Shown here piece after piece: positions 37,418-48,356 of a DNA stretch of 64,000 nucleotides. Origin of the DNA: Gilliamella apis. Its GTDB lineage: Bacteria; Pseudomonadota; Gammaproteobacteria; Enterobacterales; Orbaceae. Location: assembly GCF_030758615.1 (NCBI RefSeq), contig NZ_CP132381.1, positions 1,736,001 to 1,800,000 on the forward strand, in the 5' to 3' direction. Within the stretch, counting starts at the first letter, position 1, and each line of letters starts with the position of its first letter. The translations under genes were made by a program, and so were the position numbers. Below the pieces are notes generated by a model. That model did no database searches. It saw only the letters and a list, made by a program, of their open reading frames with translations, and was not told the DNA's origin.

Positions 37418-40126
37418 TTAGAACCATTGTCCAAAGCGTTTGATGTAAATCTTTTTCATTATTTGGGCAACAACACAGTAACTCAATAATGTTGCAACCA
37501 ACCATGGGAAATAGGACCATGGTAATGGTTGAAGACCAATTAAGCTGCCAATTGGTGAAAATGGAATATAAATACCCACCGCCATAATTAGCATAGTCAT
37601 AACAATCACTGGGAATGCTGCTGTGCTTTGAATAAATGGAATTTTTTGTGTTCTTAGCATATGTACTACTAAGGTTTGGGATAACAATCCTTCGATAAAC
37701 CAACCTGAATGGAACAGCGATTCAGCTGCTACACTATTAGCACCAAAGACAAACCACATTAATGCATAAGTTGTAATATCAAAAATGGAAGATGTTGGAC
37801 CGATCCAGATCATAAAGCGTCCAATATTTGGTGCATCCCATTTACGTGGTTTTTGTAAAAACTCTTCATCCATCTTATCCCATGGTAATGATAATTGTGA
37901 AATATCATATAACAGGTTCTGGATAAGTAAATGAATCGCCAACATTGGTAAGAATGGTAAAAATGCACTCGCAACTAATACCGAGAAAATATTACCAAAA
38001 TTAGAACTTGCCGTCATATTAAGGTATTTCATGATATTACCGAAGGTTTCACGACCACATATTACCCCCTCTTCTAATACCATTAAGCTTTTTTCCAGCA
38101 AAATAATATCGGCTGATTCTTTAGCAATATCCGTTGCAGTATCCACCGAAATACCAACATCGGCATCGCGTAACGCTGGAGCATCATTAATACCATCGCC
38201 TAAAAAACCAACTGTATGACCGTTATCTTGTAATAATCGAATTATGCGAGATTTTTGTAACGGAGTTAACTTAGCAAAAATAGTACGTTGTTCAATTTCT
38301 ACTTTTAGCTCTGCATCATCCATTGTTTCAATTTCAGTACCTAATAAAGGAATACCGGGCTCTAAGCCAACTTCACGACACACTTTAATAGTGATAATTT
38401 CATTGTCACCAGTTAAAACTTTAACCGCAACACCATGTTCATTTAATGCTGAAATAGCCTCATAAGCACTCTCTTTTGGTGGATCTAAGAAGGTTAAGAA
38501 ACCACGAATAGCCAATGCTTTCTCATCTTGGACATTGTATTGCGTTTTAGTTTGTTCTGCTGAAATCTCTTTGACGCCAACAGCTAATACTCTAAAACCG
38601 TCTTTATTATAATTATGAGCCAGTTCAATTAATGCTTGTTTTCGTTTTTCATCTAGTGGTAAATATTCACCATTTTCATAAACGAAATCCGAAATAGATA
38701 ACATTTCTTCAACTGCACCTTTACAGATCATTAAGTGATTATCATCATTGCCTTGCACAACTACAGATAAACGACGACGAACAAAATCAAACGGTAATTC
38801 ATCTATCTTACGATAAAGACCAACGCCGACTTTTTTAACACTGGTTTTTTCTTCTGCAAAACGGATGATTGCTTTATCCATCAAGTTTTTCATTCCGCTT
38901 TGATAGTAACTATTGAGCCATGCAAGTTGTAACACAGATGGATCAACTTGACCGTTAATGTCTAAGTGATGTTCTAAAATAATTTTATCTTGGGTTAAGG
39001 TACCGGTTTTATCAGTACATAAAATATCCATCGCACCAAAATTTTGTATTGCGTTTAACCGTTTAACCACCACTTTGCGTTTTGCCATTCCTACCGCACC
39101 TTTGGCTAGGTTGGCGCTAACAATCATCGGTAACATTTCAGGCGTTAAACCAACCGCCACTGCTAAGGCAAATAATACAGCTTCTCCCCAATCACCTTTA
39201 GTAAAACCATTTATCAATAATACAATCGGAACCATTACTAACATGAAGCGAATCAATAACCAACTCACGCTATTTACGCCCCGATCGAAGGAAGTTTCAG
39301 CTCTGGAGCCCACAATGGATTTTGCTAACGAACCAAAATGTGTATCTGCACCAGTTGCCACAACAATCGCTTTTGCAGTGCCACTGACTACATTGGTACC
39401 CATAAAACAGATATTATTGACATCAAGAACATTATCTTTATTAATTTCAGATGGATTCACTTCTTCTGACGTTTTTTGTGATACCGCACCTAAGGTATCG
39501 TATTTTTCAACTGGAATTGATTCACCGGTTAATACTGCTTGGCTGACAAATAGATCTCTTGATTCGATTAAACGAATATCCGCTGGAATCATATCGCCGG
39601 CAGATAACAATACAATATCACCGGGGACAATATCACTTAGAGGCACTTCGATATGTTCAGCTGGCATATTTTTATTTGGCCGACGTAGAACTGTAGCTGT
39701 GGTTCGAATCATCGATTTGAGTGCCTCGGCAGCTCTATTTGAGCGAAACTCCTGCCAAAAACGGAGTAAGCCACTTAATGTTACCATGGTTAAAATGATA
39801 ATAATGCCTGTTAGATCAGTCTCTTCACCACTTTGTAGTGGTAACCAATAGTCAGTCACAAAACTAACTATAGCTAATGTCAACAAGACAAAAATAAATG
39901 GATTTTTGAATGCTAGTAACAACTGAACAAAAGCCGAAGGAACTTTTTCCCGAGCTACTTCATTTTTACCATATTGTTCCAATCTTGATTTTGCATTTTC
40001 TTGGGTTAAACCAGAAAGGCTTGATTGAAATTTAGATAAAATGTTATCTAGACTGTTTTGAGCTTCCTCAAGTGCTTTTATAGTTAAAGTATTTTCTGTC
40101 TTTACTTTAAATTTGTTTTTAATCAT
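37418..40126 (-). CDS. mgtA: Magnesium-translocating P-type ATPase MgtA
   Basis: The 902-residue P3B-type ATPase has the phosphorylation motif CTDKTGTLTQD near residue 370, TGES in the actuator domain, and GFLGDGINDAPALRDADVGISVDTATDIAKESADIILLEKSL in the hinge. About ten membrane helices are expected. It imports Mg2+ when it is scarce. The mRNA leader is about 520 bases and contains two small ORFs, suggesting control after initiation as in Salmonella mgtA. Confidence 0.95.
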   Translation of the reverse strand: MIKNKFKVKTENTLTIKALEEAQNSLDNILSKFQSSLSGLTQENAKSRLEQYGKNEVAREKVPSAFVQLLLAFKNPFIFVLLTLAIVSFVTDYWLPLQSGEETDLTGIIIILTMVTLSGLLRFWQEFRSNRAAEALKSMIRTTATVLRRPNKNMPAEHIEVPLSDIVPGDIVLLSAGDMIPADIRLIESRDLFVSQAVLTGESIPVEKYDTLGAVSQKTSEEVNPSEINKDNVLDVNNICFMGTNVVSGTAKAIVVATGADTHFGSLAKSIVGSRAETSFDRGVNSVSWLLIRFMLVMVPIVLLINGFTKGDWGEAVLFALAVAVGLTPEMLPMIVSANLAKGAVGMAKRKVVVKRLNAIQNFGAMDILCTDKTGTLTQDKIILEHHLDINGQVDPSVLQLAWLNSYYQSGMKNLMDKAIIRFAEEKTSVKKVGVGLYRKIDELPFDFVRRRLSVVVQGNDDNHLMICKGAVEEMLSISDFVYENGEYLPLDEKRKQALIELAHNYNKDGFRVLAVGVKEISAEQTKTQYNVQDEKALAIRGFLTFLDPPKESAYEAISALNEHGVAVKVLTGDNEIITIKVCREVGLEPGIPLLGTEIETMDDAELKVEIEQRTIFAKLTPLQKSRIIRLLQDNGHTVGFLGDGINDAPALRDADVGISVDTATDIAKESADIILLEKSLMVLEEGVICGRETFGNIMKYLNMTASSNFGNIFSVLVASAFLPFLPMLAIHLLIQNLLYDISQLSLPWDKMDEEFLQKPRKWDAPNIGRFMIWIGPTSSIFDITTYALMWFVFGANSVAAESLFHSGWFIEGLLSQTLVVHMLRTQKIPFIQSTAAFPVIVMTMLIMAVGIYIPFSPIGSLIGLQPLPWSYFPWLVATLLSYCVVAQIMKKIYIKRFGQWF

Positions 40127-40297
40127 AGTTGGTACCTATCTATATTTTTTAGACAAAAGAAACCTATTCCTTAGTTAAACATAACAAGGCATTAATAAGT
40201 TTTAATTGACCAAAATTTAAATGCAAAGCAATAAGTAGCCAATAAAGCTAATGCTTGGCACGAAATAAAATTATTGAAAAATAAATTTAATTAAGAA

Positions 40298-40411
40298 TTA
40301 GATACAACTAGGTGGCTCTAAATGTTTATCAGTAAGATACAATACTCGTAAAAGTACTTTATGAGCACAATGATGTTTTGAGTTTGTGTGATAGCGTGTA
40401 GAAAATTGCAT
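40298..40411 (-). CDS. Leader ORF 2 upstream of mgtA (37 aa)
   Basis: A 37-codon ORF in the mgtA leader with GGTGA seven bases before the ATG. It begins MQFSTRYHTNSKHHC, has KVLLRVLYL in the middle and ends LEPPSCI. The two adjacent prolines near the end and the position before mgtA recall Mg2+-sensing leader peptides, but no similarity to MgtL is visible. It is either a regulatory peptide or chance. Confidence 0.45.
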   Translation of the reverse strand: MQFSTRYHTNSKHHCAHKVLLRVLYLTDKHLEPPSCI

Positions 40412-40481
40412 ATCGTTCACCGTTACCGTTTTTATCAATTTCGGCTCGTGAACTGAAAAAATTACTATTTAGACAGGTTCA

Positions 40482-40547
40482 TTAACCGATAATGATGTAT
40501 TTGAATTTATCTCCCCACATTTTGGGGTGACCCGATTGAGTGTCCAT
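40482..40547 (-). CDS. Leader ORF 1 upstream of mgtA (21 aa)
   Basis: A 21-codon ORF with CAGGAG directly upstream at good spacing; it begins MDTQSGHPKMWGDKF and ends IIIG. It starts about 100 bases after the predicted transcription start. A small hairpin (CCCCA/TGGGG) lies inside the ORF, so ribosome movement could alter RNA folding. Confidence 0.5.
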   Translation of the reverse strand: MDTQSGHPKMWGDKFKYIIIG

Positions 40548-40653
40548 ATTTCTCCTGTAAATTGAACTCATCACTTTGTATTTCAACTTTTCTTAACCAT
40601 CATTTTTAACCACCTTATAGTTAAAAAAGTAAGAAAAGCTCAAAGGCGAGCAC

Positions 40654-40682
40654 TTTATACGCTTTTAAATTTAAGAAGTCAA
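40654..40682 (-). promoter_or_regulatory. Promoter of mgtA
   Basis: TTGACT, a 17-base spacer and TATAAA on the minus strand, about 530 bases before the mgtA ATG. No other promoter as good is seen nearer the gene. A clear PhoP box was not found. Confidence 0.7.
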
Positions 40683-40824
40683 CATAATATGTAAAAATAG
40701 ACTTATAACTGCCTAAAAACAGCACTAATAATGCGGTTATTAAAAAATATTGTATAGAATTAATACCTGTTTTATACAATATCAGTTACAATTGCCCAAT
40801 TGTCATCAACATTGGTTAATCTGA

Positions 40825-41511
40825 ATGGATCTTACACAACTATTACAAGATAATTGGTTTAATTTATTTCTTATTTTTACACTCTCTTTTGTTGGCTTTA
40901 TTTATAAAAAAAACACGCCAAAAAACTACTTTGACAATATTATTAAATATGCAGATATTTTAGAAAAAGCACCACAACCAAATTATCAAAAAGATTATTT
41001 AAATAACATTAAGAAGAAACTAATTTGGGAAAAAGTCTGCTTCTATAAATCAGGTAATATTAATAAAGAGAGAATTGCTATCTCATTGGTTAATGCGGAT
41101 AAACATAACATTATTGAACTATTACAATTAAATCAATTCACTCAATATTTTGCTATCAAACAAAATCGAATTACGCTACTAAAACCTTTTTTAATTAAAG
41201 AGGTAATTTTAAGTTCCGCTGTTTGTCTGTTTACATTTATTATGTTAATAACCAATTTGCATACTATCTTTAAATCAGCTTGGATTATTAATGTGATTAT
41301 TTCTCTTTTAACAATTTTTATTATGATTTTTATAATTAGTCAATTTGCTAAAGGACCATTAAAAAGATTAAATACTTATCGCTTAATTTTGAAAGATAGT
41401 GACTTTTTAAACAGAGCAAATCAAGAATTTACGAATATACTTGCTGAAAATCACGAACTAAATGAGTCTATCGTTTCACAAGAAGTTGCAAATGAAGAAA
41501 CAACAGACTAA
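40825..41511 (+). CDS. Hypothetical membrane protein (228 aa)
   Basis: The protein has one N-terminal membrane helix (residues about 12-28) and two adjoining helices (about 130-172). A charged soluble part lies between them and the C-terminal tail is acidic. No family is recognised. It is divergent from mgtA, with a bidirectional terminator after it shared with topB. Confidence 0.7.
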   Translation: MDLTQLLQDNWFNLFLIFTLSFVGFIYKKNTPKNYFDNIIKYADILEKAPQPNYQKDYLNNIKKKLIWEKVCFYKSGNINKERIAISLVNADKHNIIELLQLNQFTQYFAIKQNRITLLKPFLIKEVILSSAVCLFTFIMLITNLHTIFKSAWIINVIISLLTIFIMIFIISQFAKGPLKRLNTYRLILKDSDFLNRANQEFTNILAENHELNESIVSQEVANEETTD

Positions 41512-41540
41512 TTAAAATTATTTGGATTTATCCATTAAAA

Positions 41541-41580
41541 GGATAATCAATAATTACGATATTATTGACTATCCTTTTTT
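41541..41580 (+). terminator. Bidirectional terminator between the hypothetical gene and topB
   Basis: GGATAATCAATAAT and ATTATTGACTATCC pair with one mismatch around a 6-nt loop, followed by TTTTTT on the plus strand. The topB stop codon lies within it. Confidence 0.8.
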
Positions 41581-43485
41581 CATATTTGGGGATACAGATT
41601 GAATTTTCAATCGTGAATGTTTTAGTTGTTCAACCAGACTCAGCAAAGATGAATTTAATTGATGCATAAACTGCTGATAGCTAAACTCCTTTTTACTGAT
41701 TTCTTCTAGTTGTAACTCCCAATGTGCAGTCATATCTGGCATTGAGACACTTTCAGGTAATGATAGAATTAAATTTTGACCAATTGGTGTTGAACGTATT
41801 GATTTACCTTGTCTGGTCAAAAATTGCCGTTTGAATAAAAGTTCAATTATTCCTGCACGTGTCGCTTCAGTGCCCAACCCATCTGTTTCGCGTAATATTT
41901 TTTTTATCTCAGGGTCTTTAACAAATCTTGCTATACCCGTCATTGCTGAAAGTAGAGTTGCATCGGTAAAAGGTCGTGGAGGTTGTGTTTCTTTACTAAG
42001 TAACTCTGTATCAATACATTGTACCAATTCGCCTTTTTTAACTAATTTGGTTAATAAGCCATTATTCTCGTTGCTATCTTTATCACTCTCGGCTTGATAG
42101 TTCTTACTTCTAAATAAAACTTTCCAACCTTCATCTAACATTTGATTGGCTTTAGAAGTAAACTTACCACCACCAATATCAACATCTATTTGTAATTCGG
42201 CATATTTATAAACAGGATAAAATTGTGCCAAATACTGTGTGGCTATCACTTGATATACTGCTTGCTCGTTAGAAGATAAATTATCCATTTTGGTTTTACG
42301 TAAAGTTGGAATAATGGCATGGTGTGCTTCAACTTTTTTATCATTCCATGCTTTAGAACGTAGAGTGAAATCAGCATCATTAACCGCAGTTTGCAGTTCT
42401 AAACAATTATTCTCGATGGCAGCTTTTACACCATTAATCTGTTTCAAATGCTCTTCTGGTAAAAAACGACAATCTGAACGAGGATAAGTAATTAACTTAT
42501 GTTTTTCATATAAAGATTGGCAGATATCAAGTACTTCTTGTGCACTTAAACCATTCCTTTTTGCCATTTCAATTTGTAGGGCCGATAAATTAAACGGCAT
42601 TGGTGGCGCTAATTCTTTCTTTTTGTTACTGACTTTATCAATAATGCCCGACTGATTTTTTATTCGTTGGCAAACATTTTCAGCCAACCGTTTAACCAAT
42701 ACACGACCTTCTTCATCCTGATAAGGTGCACAAGCTTCACTTGGTTGCCATTTGGCTTTAAATATTTCGTTATGTTTGGTTTGCAATATAGCAAATACTT
42801 CATAGAATGGTTTAGGAACAAATTGAGTTATCTCTAAATCACGCCTAACGACTAAGCCTAAAATAGGAGTTTGTACTCGGCCAATTGATAAAACGCCTCG
42901 ATAACCATTACGTTGACCAACCAGAGTACAGACTCGGCTCATATTCATGCCATACAGCCAATCAGCCCTCGCTCGAGCTAATGCCGAGGTGGACAAAGGA
43001 ATAAAGTCTTGATTACTACGTAACTGTTCAAGTGACTTTTCAACAGCACTGGCATTTAAATCACTAATCAAACAACGCTGGATAGTTTTACGTTTTTCCG
43101 GGGTTAGCTGACAATAGTTTAGTACTTCATCCACCAATAACTGCCCTTCTCGATCTGGGTCACCAGCATGAACAATCTGATCTGCAGATTTAATCAAATC
43201 CACTAAAATATTGAATTGCTTTTCAGTACTACTTTTAGGCATCAATATCCATTTATCAGGTACTATAGGCAAATCATCAAGTGCCCATTTTTTATATCGT
43301 TCATCATATACTTCAGGTGTGGCTTGTTCTAGTAAATGGCCAATACACCAACTAACAATATCACCATTACTGGCTTTTATAAATCCATTCCCTTTTTGAT
43401 GAGGTTTCGGCAAAACATCAGCAATAGCCCTAGCTAAGCTGGGCTTTTCGGCAATAAATAAGCGAAAAGATTGATTAGATTGCAT
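41569..43485 (-). CDS. topB: DNA topoisomerase III
   Basis: The 638-residue type IA topoisomerase has the N-terminal Toprim segment ([17 protein letters not shown], then [17 protein letters not shown]) and the active-site tyrosine in [13 protein letters not shown] near residue 330. [21 protein letters not shown] and [10 protein letters not shown] follow. It unlinks DNA at replication forks. No clear C-terminal zinc domain is present. Confidence 0.96.
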   Translation of the reverse strand: MQSNQSFRLFIAEKPSLARAIADVLPKPHQKGNGFIKASNGDIVSWCIGHLLEQATPEVYDERYKKWALDDLPIVPDKWILMPKSSTEKQFNILVDLIKSADQIVHAGDPDREGQLLVDEVLNYCQLTPEKRKTIQRCLISDLNASAVEKSLEQLRSNQDFIPLSTSALARARADWLYGMNMSRVCTLVGQRNGYRGVLSIGRVQTPILGLVVRRDLEITQFVPKPFYEVFAILQTKHNEIFKAKWQPSEACAPYQDEEGRVLVKRLAENVCQRIKNQSGIIDKVSNKKKELAPPMPFNLSALQIEMAKRNGLSAQEVLDICQSLYEKHKLITYPRSDCRFLPEEHLKQINGVKAAIENNCLELQTAVNDADFTLRSKAWNDKKVEAHHAIIPTLRKTKMDNLSSNEQAVYQVIATQYLAQFYPVYKYAELQIDVDIGGGKFTSKANQMLDEGWKVLFRSKNYQAESDKDSNENNGLLTKLVKKGELVQCIDTELLSKETQPPRPFTDATLLSAMTGIARFVKDPEIKKILRETDGLGTEATRAGIIELLFKRQFLTRQGKSIRSTPIGQNLILSLPESVSMPDMTAHWELQLEEISKKEFSYQQFMHQLNSSLLSLVEQLKHSRLKIQSVSPNMKKG

Positions 43486-44295
43486 AATAATTATTATTAA
43501 TCATAAATTTTAAACGACGTACCCATTATCTGGTTTATTTAAACTATAACTTAATTTGCTAGTAAGCTTAATAGCAGCCTGATTACTTGCATTGCAATAA
43601 AATGATATATGATTTAGTAACCAAGCTAAGATCAGCTTTGCTGAACTAATTAGCACTCGCTCCTCGCCTTTCACCTATTCTATAGATTCAACGTCTATTT
43701 TCATAATCTCATTATTAGCAAAATAAGATAATATATCTGCAACTATAATTTCATTTGTTAAAATGAGAAGTCTTACGCCAGCATTAACCAATTTTGCATA
43801 GAAATTGAGATTGTTACACAACTTTTTAGTCCATTCAAGTCTAAGAATTTGCTGAAAATAATTTAGCAATTAGTTTTAGTTGATAATTTTTTCAGCAATT
43901 TTGCATGAATAAAGATTCATCTATTTATAGTAATTAACAGATTTATATGAAAGCTGTAGCCAATTATTTTTTCATCACTATAGTTATAGGTGCTTTCAAT
44001 TAAATTTTCCATAATTTATTAATTGGAACAATGTTAGTATCATCCTTATTACATCTTTGTGAAATATAACTAATCAGTTAAGGTTTCGGTTTAACATCTA
44101 CAAAACAAGCAACCAATATTGATTACTACAGAATTATCTTGTAATTTGTTATCTATATAAGCATTGCTTAGATCTCTTTTCATATCAGCGGGTAAAAGTG
44201 TTTGTGGTACGCTTGCAAATAACAACTTTATTTTCTGTTTATTCCTAATTTCATGAATATTTACCATTTTTTATTTATTTTAAAAGTCAGTCCCT
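43486..44295. other. Gene-poor gap between topB and zntB
   Basis: About 800 AT-rich bases with no recognised gene. Two short minus-strand frames exist (43675-43869, 64 codons without a convincing start; 44091-44267, 58 codons). The region may be a decayed gene. Confidence 0.5.
44091..44267 (-). CDS. Possible small ORF (58 aa)
   Basis: An ATG frame beginning MVNIHEIRNKQKIKLLF and ending NIGCLFCRC, ahead of topB on the same strand. It lacks a clear ribosome-binding site and has no known family. It is listed only because it fills a long gap with a composition that looks protein-like. Confidence 0.2.
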   Translation of the reverse strand: MVNIHEIRNKQKIKLLFASVPQTLLPADMKRDLSNAYIDNKLQDNSVVINIGCLFCRC

Positions 44296-45309
44296 TTACC
44301 ACCATTTTTTTAGCTTAAGCCATAAAACAGAAACTATGCTAATCACAATTAATAGTAGAATTAAGCCAATGAAAGACCACTCTTTTTCATTGAAAGGAAT
44401 ACCAGCCAAATTAACCCCAAGTAAACTTGTTATAAATGTAATTGGCGTAAAAATAATGGTAAATAGTGACATTAAATAGATACGCTTATTGGTCGATTCA
44501 GCCAAAATACTATTTATTTGCTCCATAACTGAACCAATCCTGATTAGGCAACTATCAATTTCAGAAACATAATGATTTTGTTGATTGGAAATATCATGAA
44601 GCCGTTGACGATCATTATCATCAATCCAAGATATTCTTTCGGTGGAAATTTTTACAAAAATATCACGCTGTGGCGAAAGTAGACGACGCAGTATGAAAAG
44701 TTGTTTGCGCACCCTACCGATTTCTTTATGGGAAAATATTCGCTGATTTAATAATAAATCTTCTAATTTTATTATTTTATTGTGAACACCATCAAAAGAT
44801 AAATTCACTTGATCACATATTAATTCTGAAAGTTGTATCAGCCAATCGGCAACATCAACAGGGCCAATACCTTTTTCTAAATTTTCTTTTAATTTAATGA
44901 TTGCATCTATTTTTTGATGTCTGGTTGAAATGATTAAATTATCGGTGATATAAAAACGAAAAGTAACAATAGGATCAGGTAATTCATTTGGAGTAAAGTT
45001 TACCCCTTTCAAGACCACTAAAATACCTGAATCACAACGGATCTCCTTTGGAAATTGATTAGCTTTAATCAACTCATGTTTAACAAGTTCCGGTATTAAA
45101 TTTGTTTGATTAACCCAATTAATAGTTTCAGTTTTAGCAAAATCCAGATGAATCCAATATGGTTGCTTAGTAGAAGCTTTAGTTTTATCGTTTAAAGGAT
45201 TTGCTTTTCCTTTACCATCTAATTGGCAACTAAAAACAGGTTGTGCTGCAAGTAGATCTGAAACCAGAATAGAGTTATCACTATTTTCGTTAGTCATCAT
45301 CAGCCCCAT
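44296..45309 (-). CDS. zntB: CorA-superfamily zinc transporter ZntB
   Basis: The 337-residue protein has a large cytoplasmic N-terminal domain and two C-terminal membrane helices. The loop between them reads GVNLAGIP, the ZntB form of the CorA GMN motif, and the RKQLFILRRLLSPQRDIF helix precedes it. ZntB moves zinc across the inner membrane. The exact start is uncertain among three clustered ATGs (MGLMMTNEN). Confidence 0.92.
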   Translation of the reverse strand: MGLMMTNENSDNSILVSDLLAAQPVFSCQLDGKGKANPLNDKTKASTKQPYWIHLDFAKTETINWVNQTNLIPELVKHELIKANQFPKEIRCDSGILVVLKGVNFTPNELPDPIVTFRFYITDNLIISTRHQKIDAIIKLKENLEKGIGPVDVADWLIQLSELICDQVNLSFDGVHNKIIKLEDLLLNQRIFSHKEIGRVRKQLFILRRLLSPQRDIFVKISTERISWIDDNDRQRLHDISNQQNHYVSEIDSCLIRIGSVMEQINSILAESTNKRIYLMSLFTIIFTPITFITSLLGVNLAGIPFNEKEWSFIGLILLLIVISIVSVLWLKLKKWW

Positions 45310-45385
45310 TTATTAAGTTTGCTTAATTATATACTGATTTTGCGTTAAAATGCAGCGAATGATTAGTAATCGATATTTTTTACTA

Positions 45386-46159
45386 TTAAGGATTCAAATA
45401 GATTTGCGGTATTGATGATTGGCTAGGATGAACCAAAATACCTAAATCAACCCCATACCAACGTTGAATATTCTCCACTGTCAGTACTTGTGACGGGGCA
45501 CCTTGTTCAACAATTTTACCTTTATTAAGCAAAATTATTTTATCCGCATATAAGGCTGCTAGATTAAGGTCATGTAAAACACAACAAACGGCTAATTTTT
45601 GTTTAACTGCTAATTGCTTTAATAATCGTAATGTATGTTGTTGATGATAGAGATCGAGAGCTGATGTAGGTTCATCTAAAAACAATAATTTTTCACTAGG
45701 TTCCGGTTGCCATAATTGTGCTAAAACTCTGGCTAATTGTACCCTTTGTTGTTCTCCGCCAGATAATCCTCGGTAATCACGTTCAGCAAATTGCAAACAA
45801 TCTGTTTGTGACATAACTTCATCAATTGCTTCATTAAAATGGACTTTACCATAAGGGGCTCGCCCCATAGCAATAACTTCTTTTACCTTGAATGGAAAAG
45901 TAAGTTGGCTTTGTTGCAGCATCACTGTTCTTGTTTTAGCCAATTGTTTCTGAGGCCATTGGGACAAGGGACGGTCAAGTAAATAGCATTCACCAGAAGA
46001 TGGTTTTTGATAACCAGTTAATAGGCGTAACAAGGTTGATTTACCTGCACCATTAGGGCCAATAATAATAACAATTTCACCAGATTTTATCGATAAAGAA
46101 ACATCGTCAATTATCATACGGCTGCTATAAGCAAATGTCAGATTTTTAGCAATTAACAC
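45386..46159 (-). CDS. hmuV: Haem ABC transporter ATPase HmuV
   Basis: The 257-residue ABC protein has Walker [10 protein letters not shown] (residues 34-42), signature LSGGEQQR near residue 137 and Walker [14 protein letters not shown], in the FepC/HmuV subgroup. It powers haem import through HmuU. It starts at GTG after GGTGGAA and follows hmuU by 16 bases; it is the last gene of the minus-strand haem operon. Confidence 0.94.
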   Translation of the reverse strand: MLIAKNLTFAYSSRMIIDDVSLSIKSGEIVIIIGPNGAGKSTLLRLLTGYQKPSSGECYLLDRPLSQWPQKQLAKTRTVMLQQSQLTFPFKVKEVIAMGRAPYGKVHFNEAIDEVMSQTDCLQFAERDYRGLSGGEQQRVQLARVLAQLWQPEPSEKLLFLDEPTSALDLYHQQHTLRLLKQLAVKQKLAVCCVLHDLNLAALYADKIILLNKGKIVEQGAPSQVLTVENIQRWYGVDLGILVHPSQSSIPQIYLNP

Positions 46160-46175
46160 TATAAAGTTCCACCAA

Positions 46176-47162
46176 TTATTTATGTCTTAAAATAAGCCAA
46201 AGAAAATATGGACCACCAATAAGGCTCGTTAAGAGACCAACAGGAATTTCTGTCGGGGCAACTAGCGTCCTAGCTAAGGTATCTGCTAACAGAAGTAAAC
46301 AGGCTCCACCTAATGCAGATCCAGGAATTAACCATTTATGATTTGCTCCAATTTGCAAACGAATCATATGCGGAACAACTAGACCAACAAAAGCAATGAT
46401 GCCACTTACCGCAACTGATGTACCAATTAACACAGCACAAAGAAGTAAAAGATAGCGTTTAGTGCGTTCAACATTAATGCCTAAATAATGGGCATCTTCA
46501 TCACCTAATTGTAATATGTTAAGCTGGTGAGCTAGCTTAATTAAGCACAATAATGCTGGAAAAATTAACGATAGCGACACAATCACCAGATCCCATGAAC
46601 CTTTACCTAAATGGCCCATTGACCATAAAGAAATTTGTCTTAGTTGAGATTCATCGCTGATATAACTCAAGCCGCCCATTACTGCCCCAATGATGGCATT
46701 AATAGCAACACCGAGTAAAATCATTTTAGCTAGATTACATTGTTCATTAAGGCTATAAAGATAAATAAGTGCACAAATAAATAAGCTACCAGCAAATGCT
46801 GCAACCATTTTGCCGTAAAGCATCATAATTGGCGGGAAAACAGCAGGAAATAAAATTGTCATACCAACCATTAAACTTGCTCCACTACTAATACCTAACA
46901 AACCAGGATCAGCTAAAGGATTTCTAAATAACCCTTGCATCACAGCTCCTGCGCTTGCTAATGCCATACCAACAATTATCGCTAAAATAATTCTTGGAAG
47001 GCGAATATTGCACCAGATATTCCATAAAGGATCATCAAATGACAAATTCATTAGTTGTGTAAATGATAATTTTAATGCTCCTGTGTTTGCAGAATAGATC
47101 ATTAAAATTAATAGCAAAATAAATAATCCCAATAATAATATTGCTTGGCTAGATTTGTGCAC
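46176..47162 (-). CDS. hmuU: Haem ABC transporter permease (HmuU/ChuU)
   Basis: A FecCD-family permease of about 328 residues with nine to ten helices: [41 protein letters not shown], then [16 protein letters not shown] and [22 protein letters not shown]. The GTG at 47162 is better spaced from GAGG than the TTG three bases earlier. It lies between chuY and hmuV. Confidence 0.93.
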   Translation of the reverse strand: MHKSSQAILLLGLFILLLILMIYSANTGALKLSFTQLMNLSFDDPLWNIWCNIRLPRIILAIIVGMALASAGAVMQGLFRNPLADPGLLGISSGASLMVGMTILFPAVFPPIMMLYGKMVAAFAGSLFICALIYLYSLNEQCNLAKMILLGVAINAIIGAVMGGLSYISDESQLRQISLWSMGHLGKGSWDLVIVSLSLIFPALLCLIKLAHQLNILQLGDEDAHYLGINVERTKRYLLLLCAVLIGTSVAVSGIIAFVGLVVPHMIRLQIGANHKWLIPGSALGGACLLLLADTLARTLVAPTEIPVGLLTSLIGGPYFLWLILRHK

Positions 47163-47185
47163 CAATTAACCTCATATATTTAATA

Positions 47186-47830
47186 CTAATAATTTACTGT
47201 TAGATTTGGGTCGACAACACTATATATACAGTTATCAAATTGTTGATTAGCAATTTTATCAATGATTATTCTGGCTAATTCTTTTCGATATACAACGCCA
47301 TGAACTTCTTGCGCGGTATAGCACTGACCTTTACCGGTTATCTCGCCATCACGCAAACCACCAGGTCTTAAAATCACATAATTTAATAAACTTGTTTGTA
47401 ACCAAACTTCAGCTAGTGATTTTTCCCGGACAGCATAACCAAAAGCTTGTTTAGCACGTAGGGATAGTGTTATCCATGAGTCGCCACAACCAAGTGAAGT
47501 GACTAAAAGCATCTGTTTAACACCAGCTTGTTCAGCACAATTGATAATAATACGTTGAGCAATATAATTCCCCGTTTCACCACCTAGCGTTGAAATAATA
47601 ATAGCTTCAGGCCCTGCTTGCTGACAGATCTTTTTAACTAGTTCTTTATCGGTTGCATCACCAACATGAGTTTCAATACCTTGTTCCGCTAATTGTTTAG
47701 CAAATACAGCATCTCGAACTAATACAATACAACGCCACTGAGGATGGCATTGTTTTACTAATTGAGATACTTGATAGCCAGTACCCAGATGTGCGCTTAC
47801 ACCAAAAATAATTAATGTTTTCATTTGCAT
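47186..47830 (-). CDS. chuY: Anaerobilin reductase-like NAD(P)-binding protein (ChuY)
   Basis: The 214-residue protein has an N-terminal Rossmann segment (LIIFGVSAHLGTGYQVSQLV), a middle IISTLGG and YVILRPGGLRDGEITG. In E. coli O157:H7 ChuY reduces anaerobilin made by ChuW using NADPH. Assignment rests on this fold plus position between chuX and hmuU. The start is 12 bases after the chuX stop. Confidence 0.85.
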   Translation of the reverse strand: MQMKTLIIFGVSAHLGTGYQVSQLVKQCHPQWRCIVLVRDAVFAKQLAEQGIETHVGDATDKELVKKICQQAGPEAIIISTLGGETGNYIAQRIIINCAEQAGVKQMLLVTSLGCGDSWITLSLRAKQAFGYAVREKSLAEVWLQTSLLNYVILRPGGLRDGEITGKGQCYTAQEVHGVVYRKELARIIIDKIANQQFDNCIYSVVDPNLTVNY

Positions 47831-47841
47831 AATTCTTAAAA

Positions 47842-48341
47842 TTAATTGATTTTTTCGGCTAATGCTCGGAATTTTTCAAGTTGATCTGCTTTTAATTGAT
47901 GTTTTTCATCACGACCGACAAAAATTTTAAACATTGATTGACCTAAATGATTAAGGAAAATTATCGATGCTGTCGACATTTTCATAAATTTTCGTTCGAT
48001 AAACGCAATATGTAGACAATGTTCCGCTTTGATATGACCACTTAAGCCTTTTTGATGACGTAAATTAAAATATTTTTGACTATGCGTTCCAGGGGCAGTT
48101 CTCCAGAAATCTCGGCAATAATATCCCCAGTATGAATTAAAAATAATACGTCACCCCAAGTTGTTACCTCCTCCCAAATCATATCAAAATTGCTACCATC
48201 AACAATTTTAACATCAGGTATTGCTTGGATTACTTGTGTAAGTGTCACTTTATAATCTTGCGCGATTTTTTCTAATAATTCTTCTGGATTTGATTGCATA
48301 TAAGTTGCAAGATTATTTAAAACAGTTGGTTTATCTGCCAT
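47842..48341 (-). pseudogene. chuX: Haem carrier ChuX/HutX, single-base frameshift
   Basis: The first frame gives ChuX-like sequence through WGDVLFLIHTGDIIAEISGELP. The next frame carries the rest: GTHSQKYFNLRHQKGLSGHIK, AFIERKFMKMSTASIIF and KIFVGRDEKHQLK. Both match ChuX in order. The switch lies in a four-C run (plus-strand GGGG at 48092-48095); one extra C restores GELPPGTH and a 166-residue protein. ChuX binds haem or accepts the ChuW product. A loss of function, a slippage switch or a sequencing error are all possible. Confidence 0.85.
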
Positions 48342-48356
48342 AGTAATTTCCTTTAA

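Noticed and set aside
39075..39851. 258-codon plus-strand ORF
   Set aside because: It lies wholly antisense to the P-type ATPase MgtA, whose motifs are unmistakable; the antisense frame is low-complexity and has no ribosome-binding site.
43675..43869. 64-codon minus-strand ORF in the topB-zntB gap
   Set aside because: No convincing start codon, ribosome-binding site or family; noted only within the gap description.
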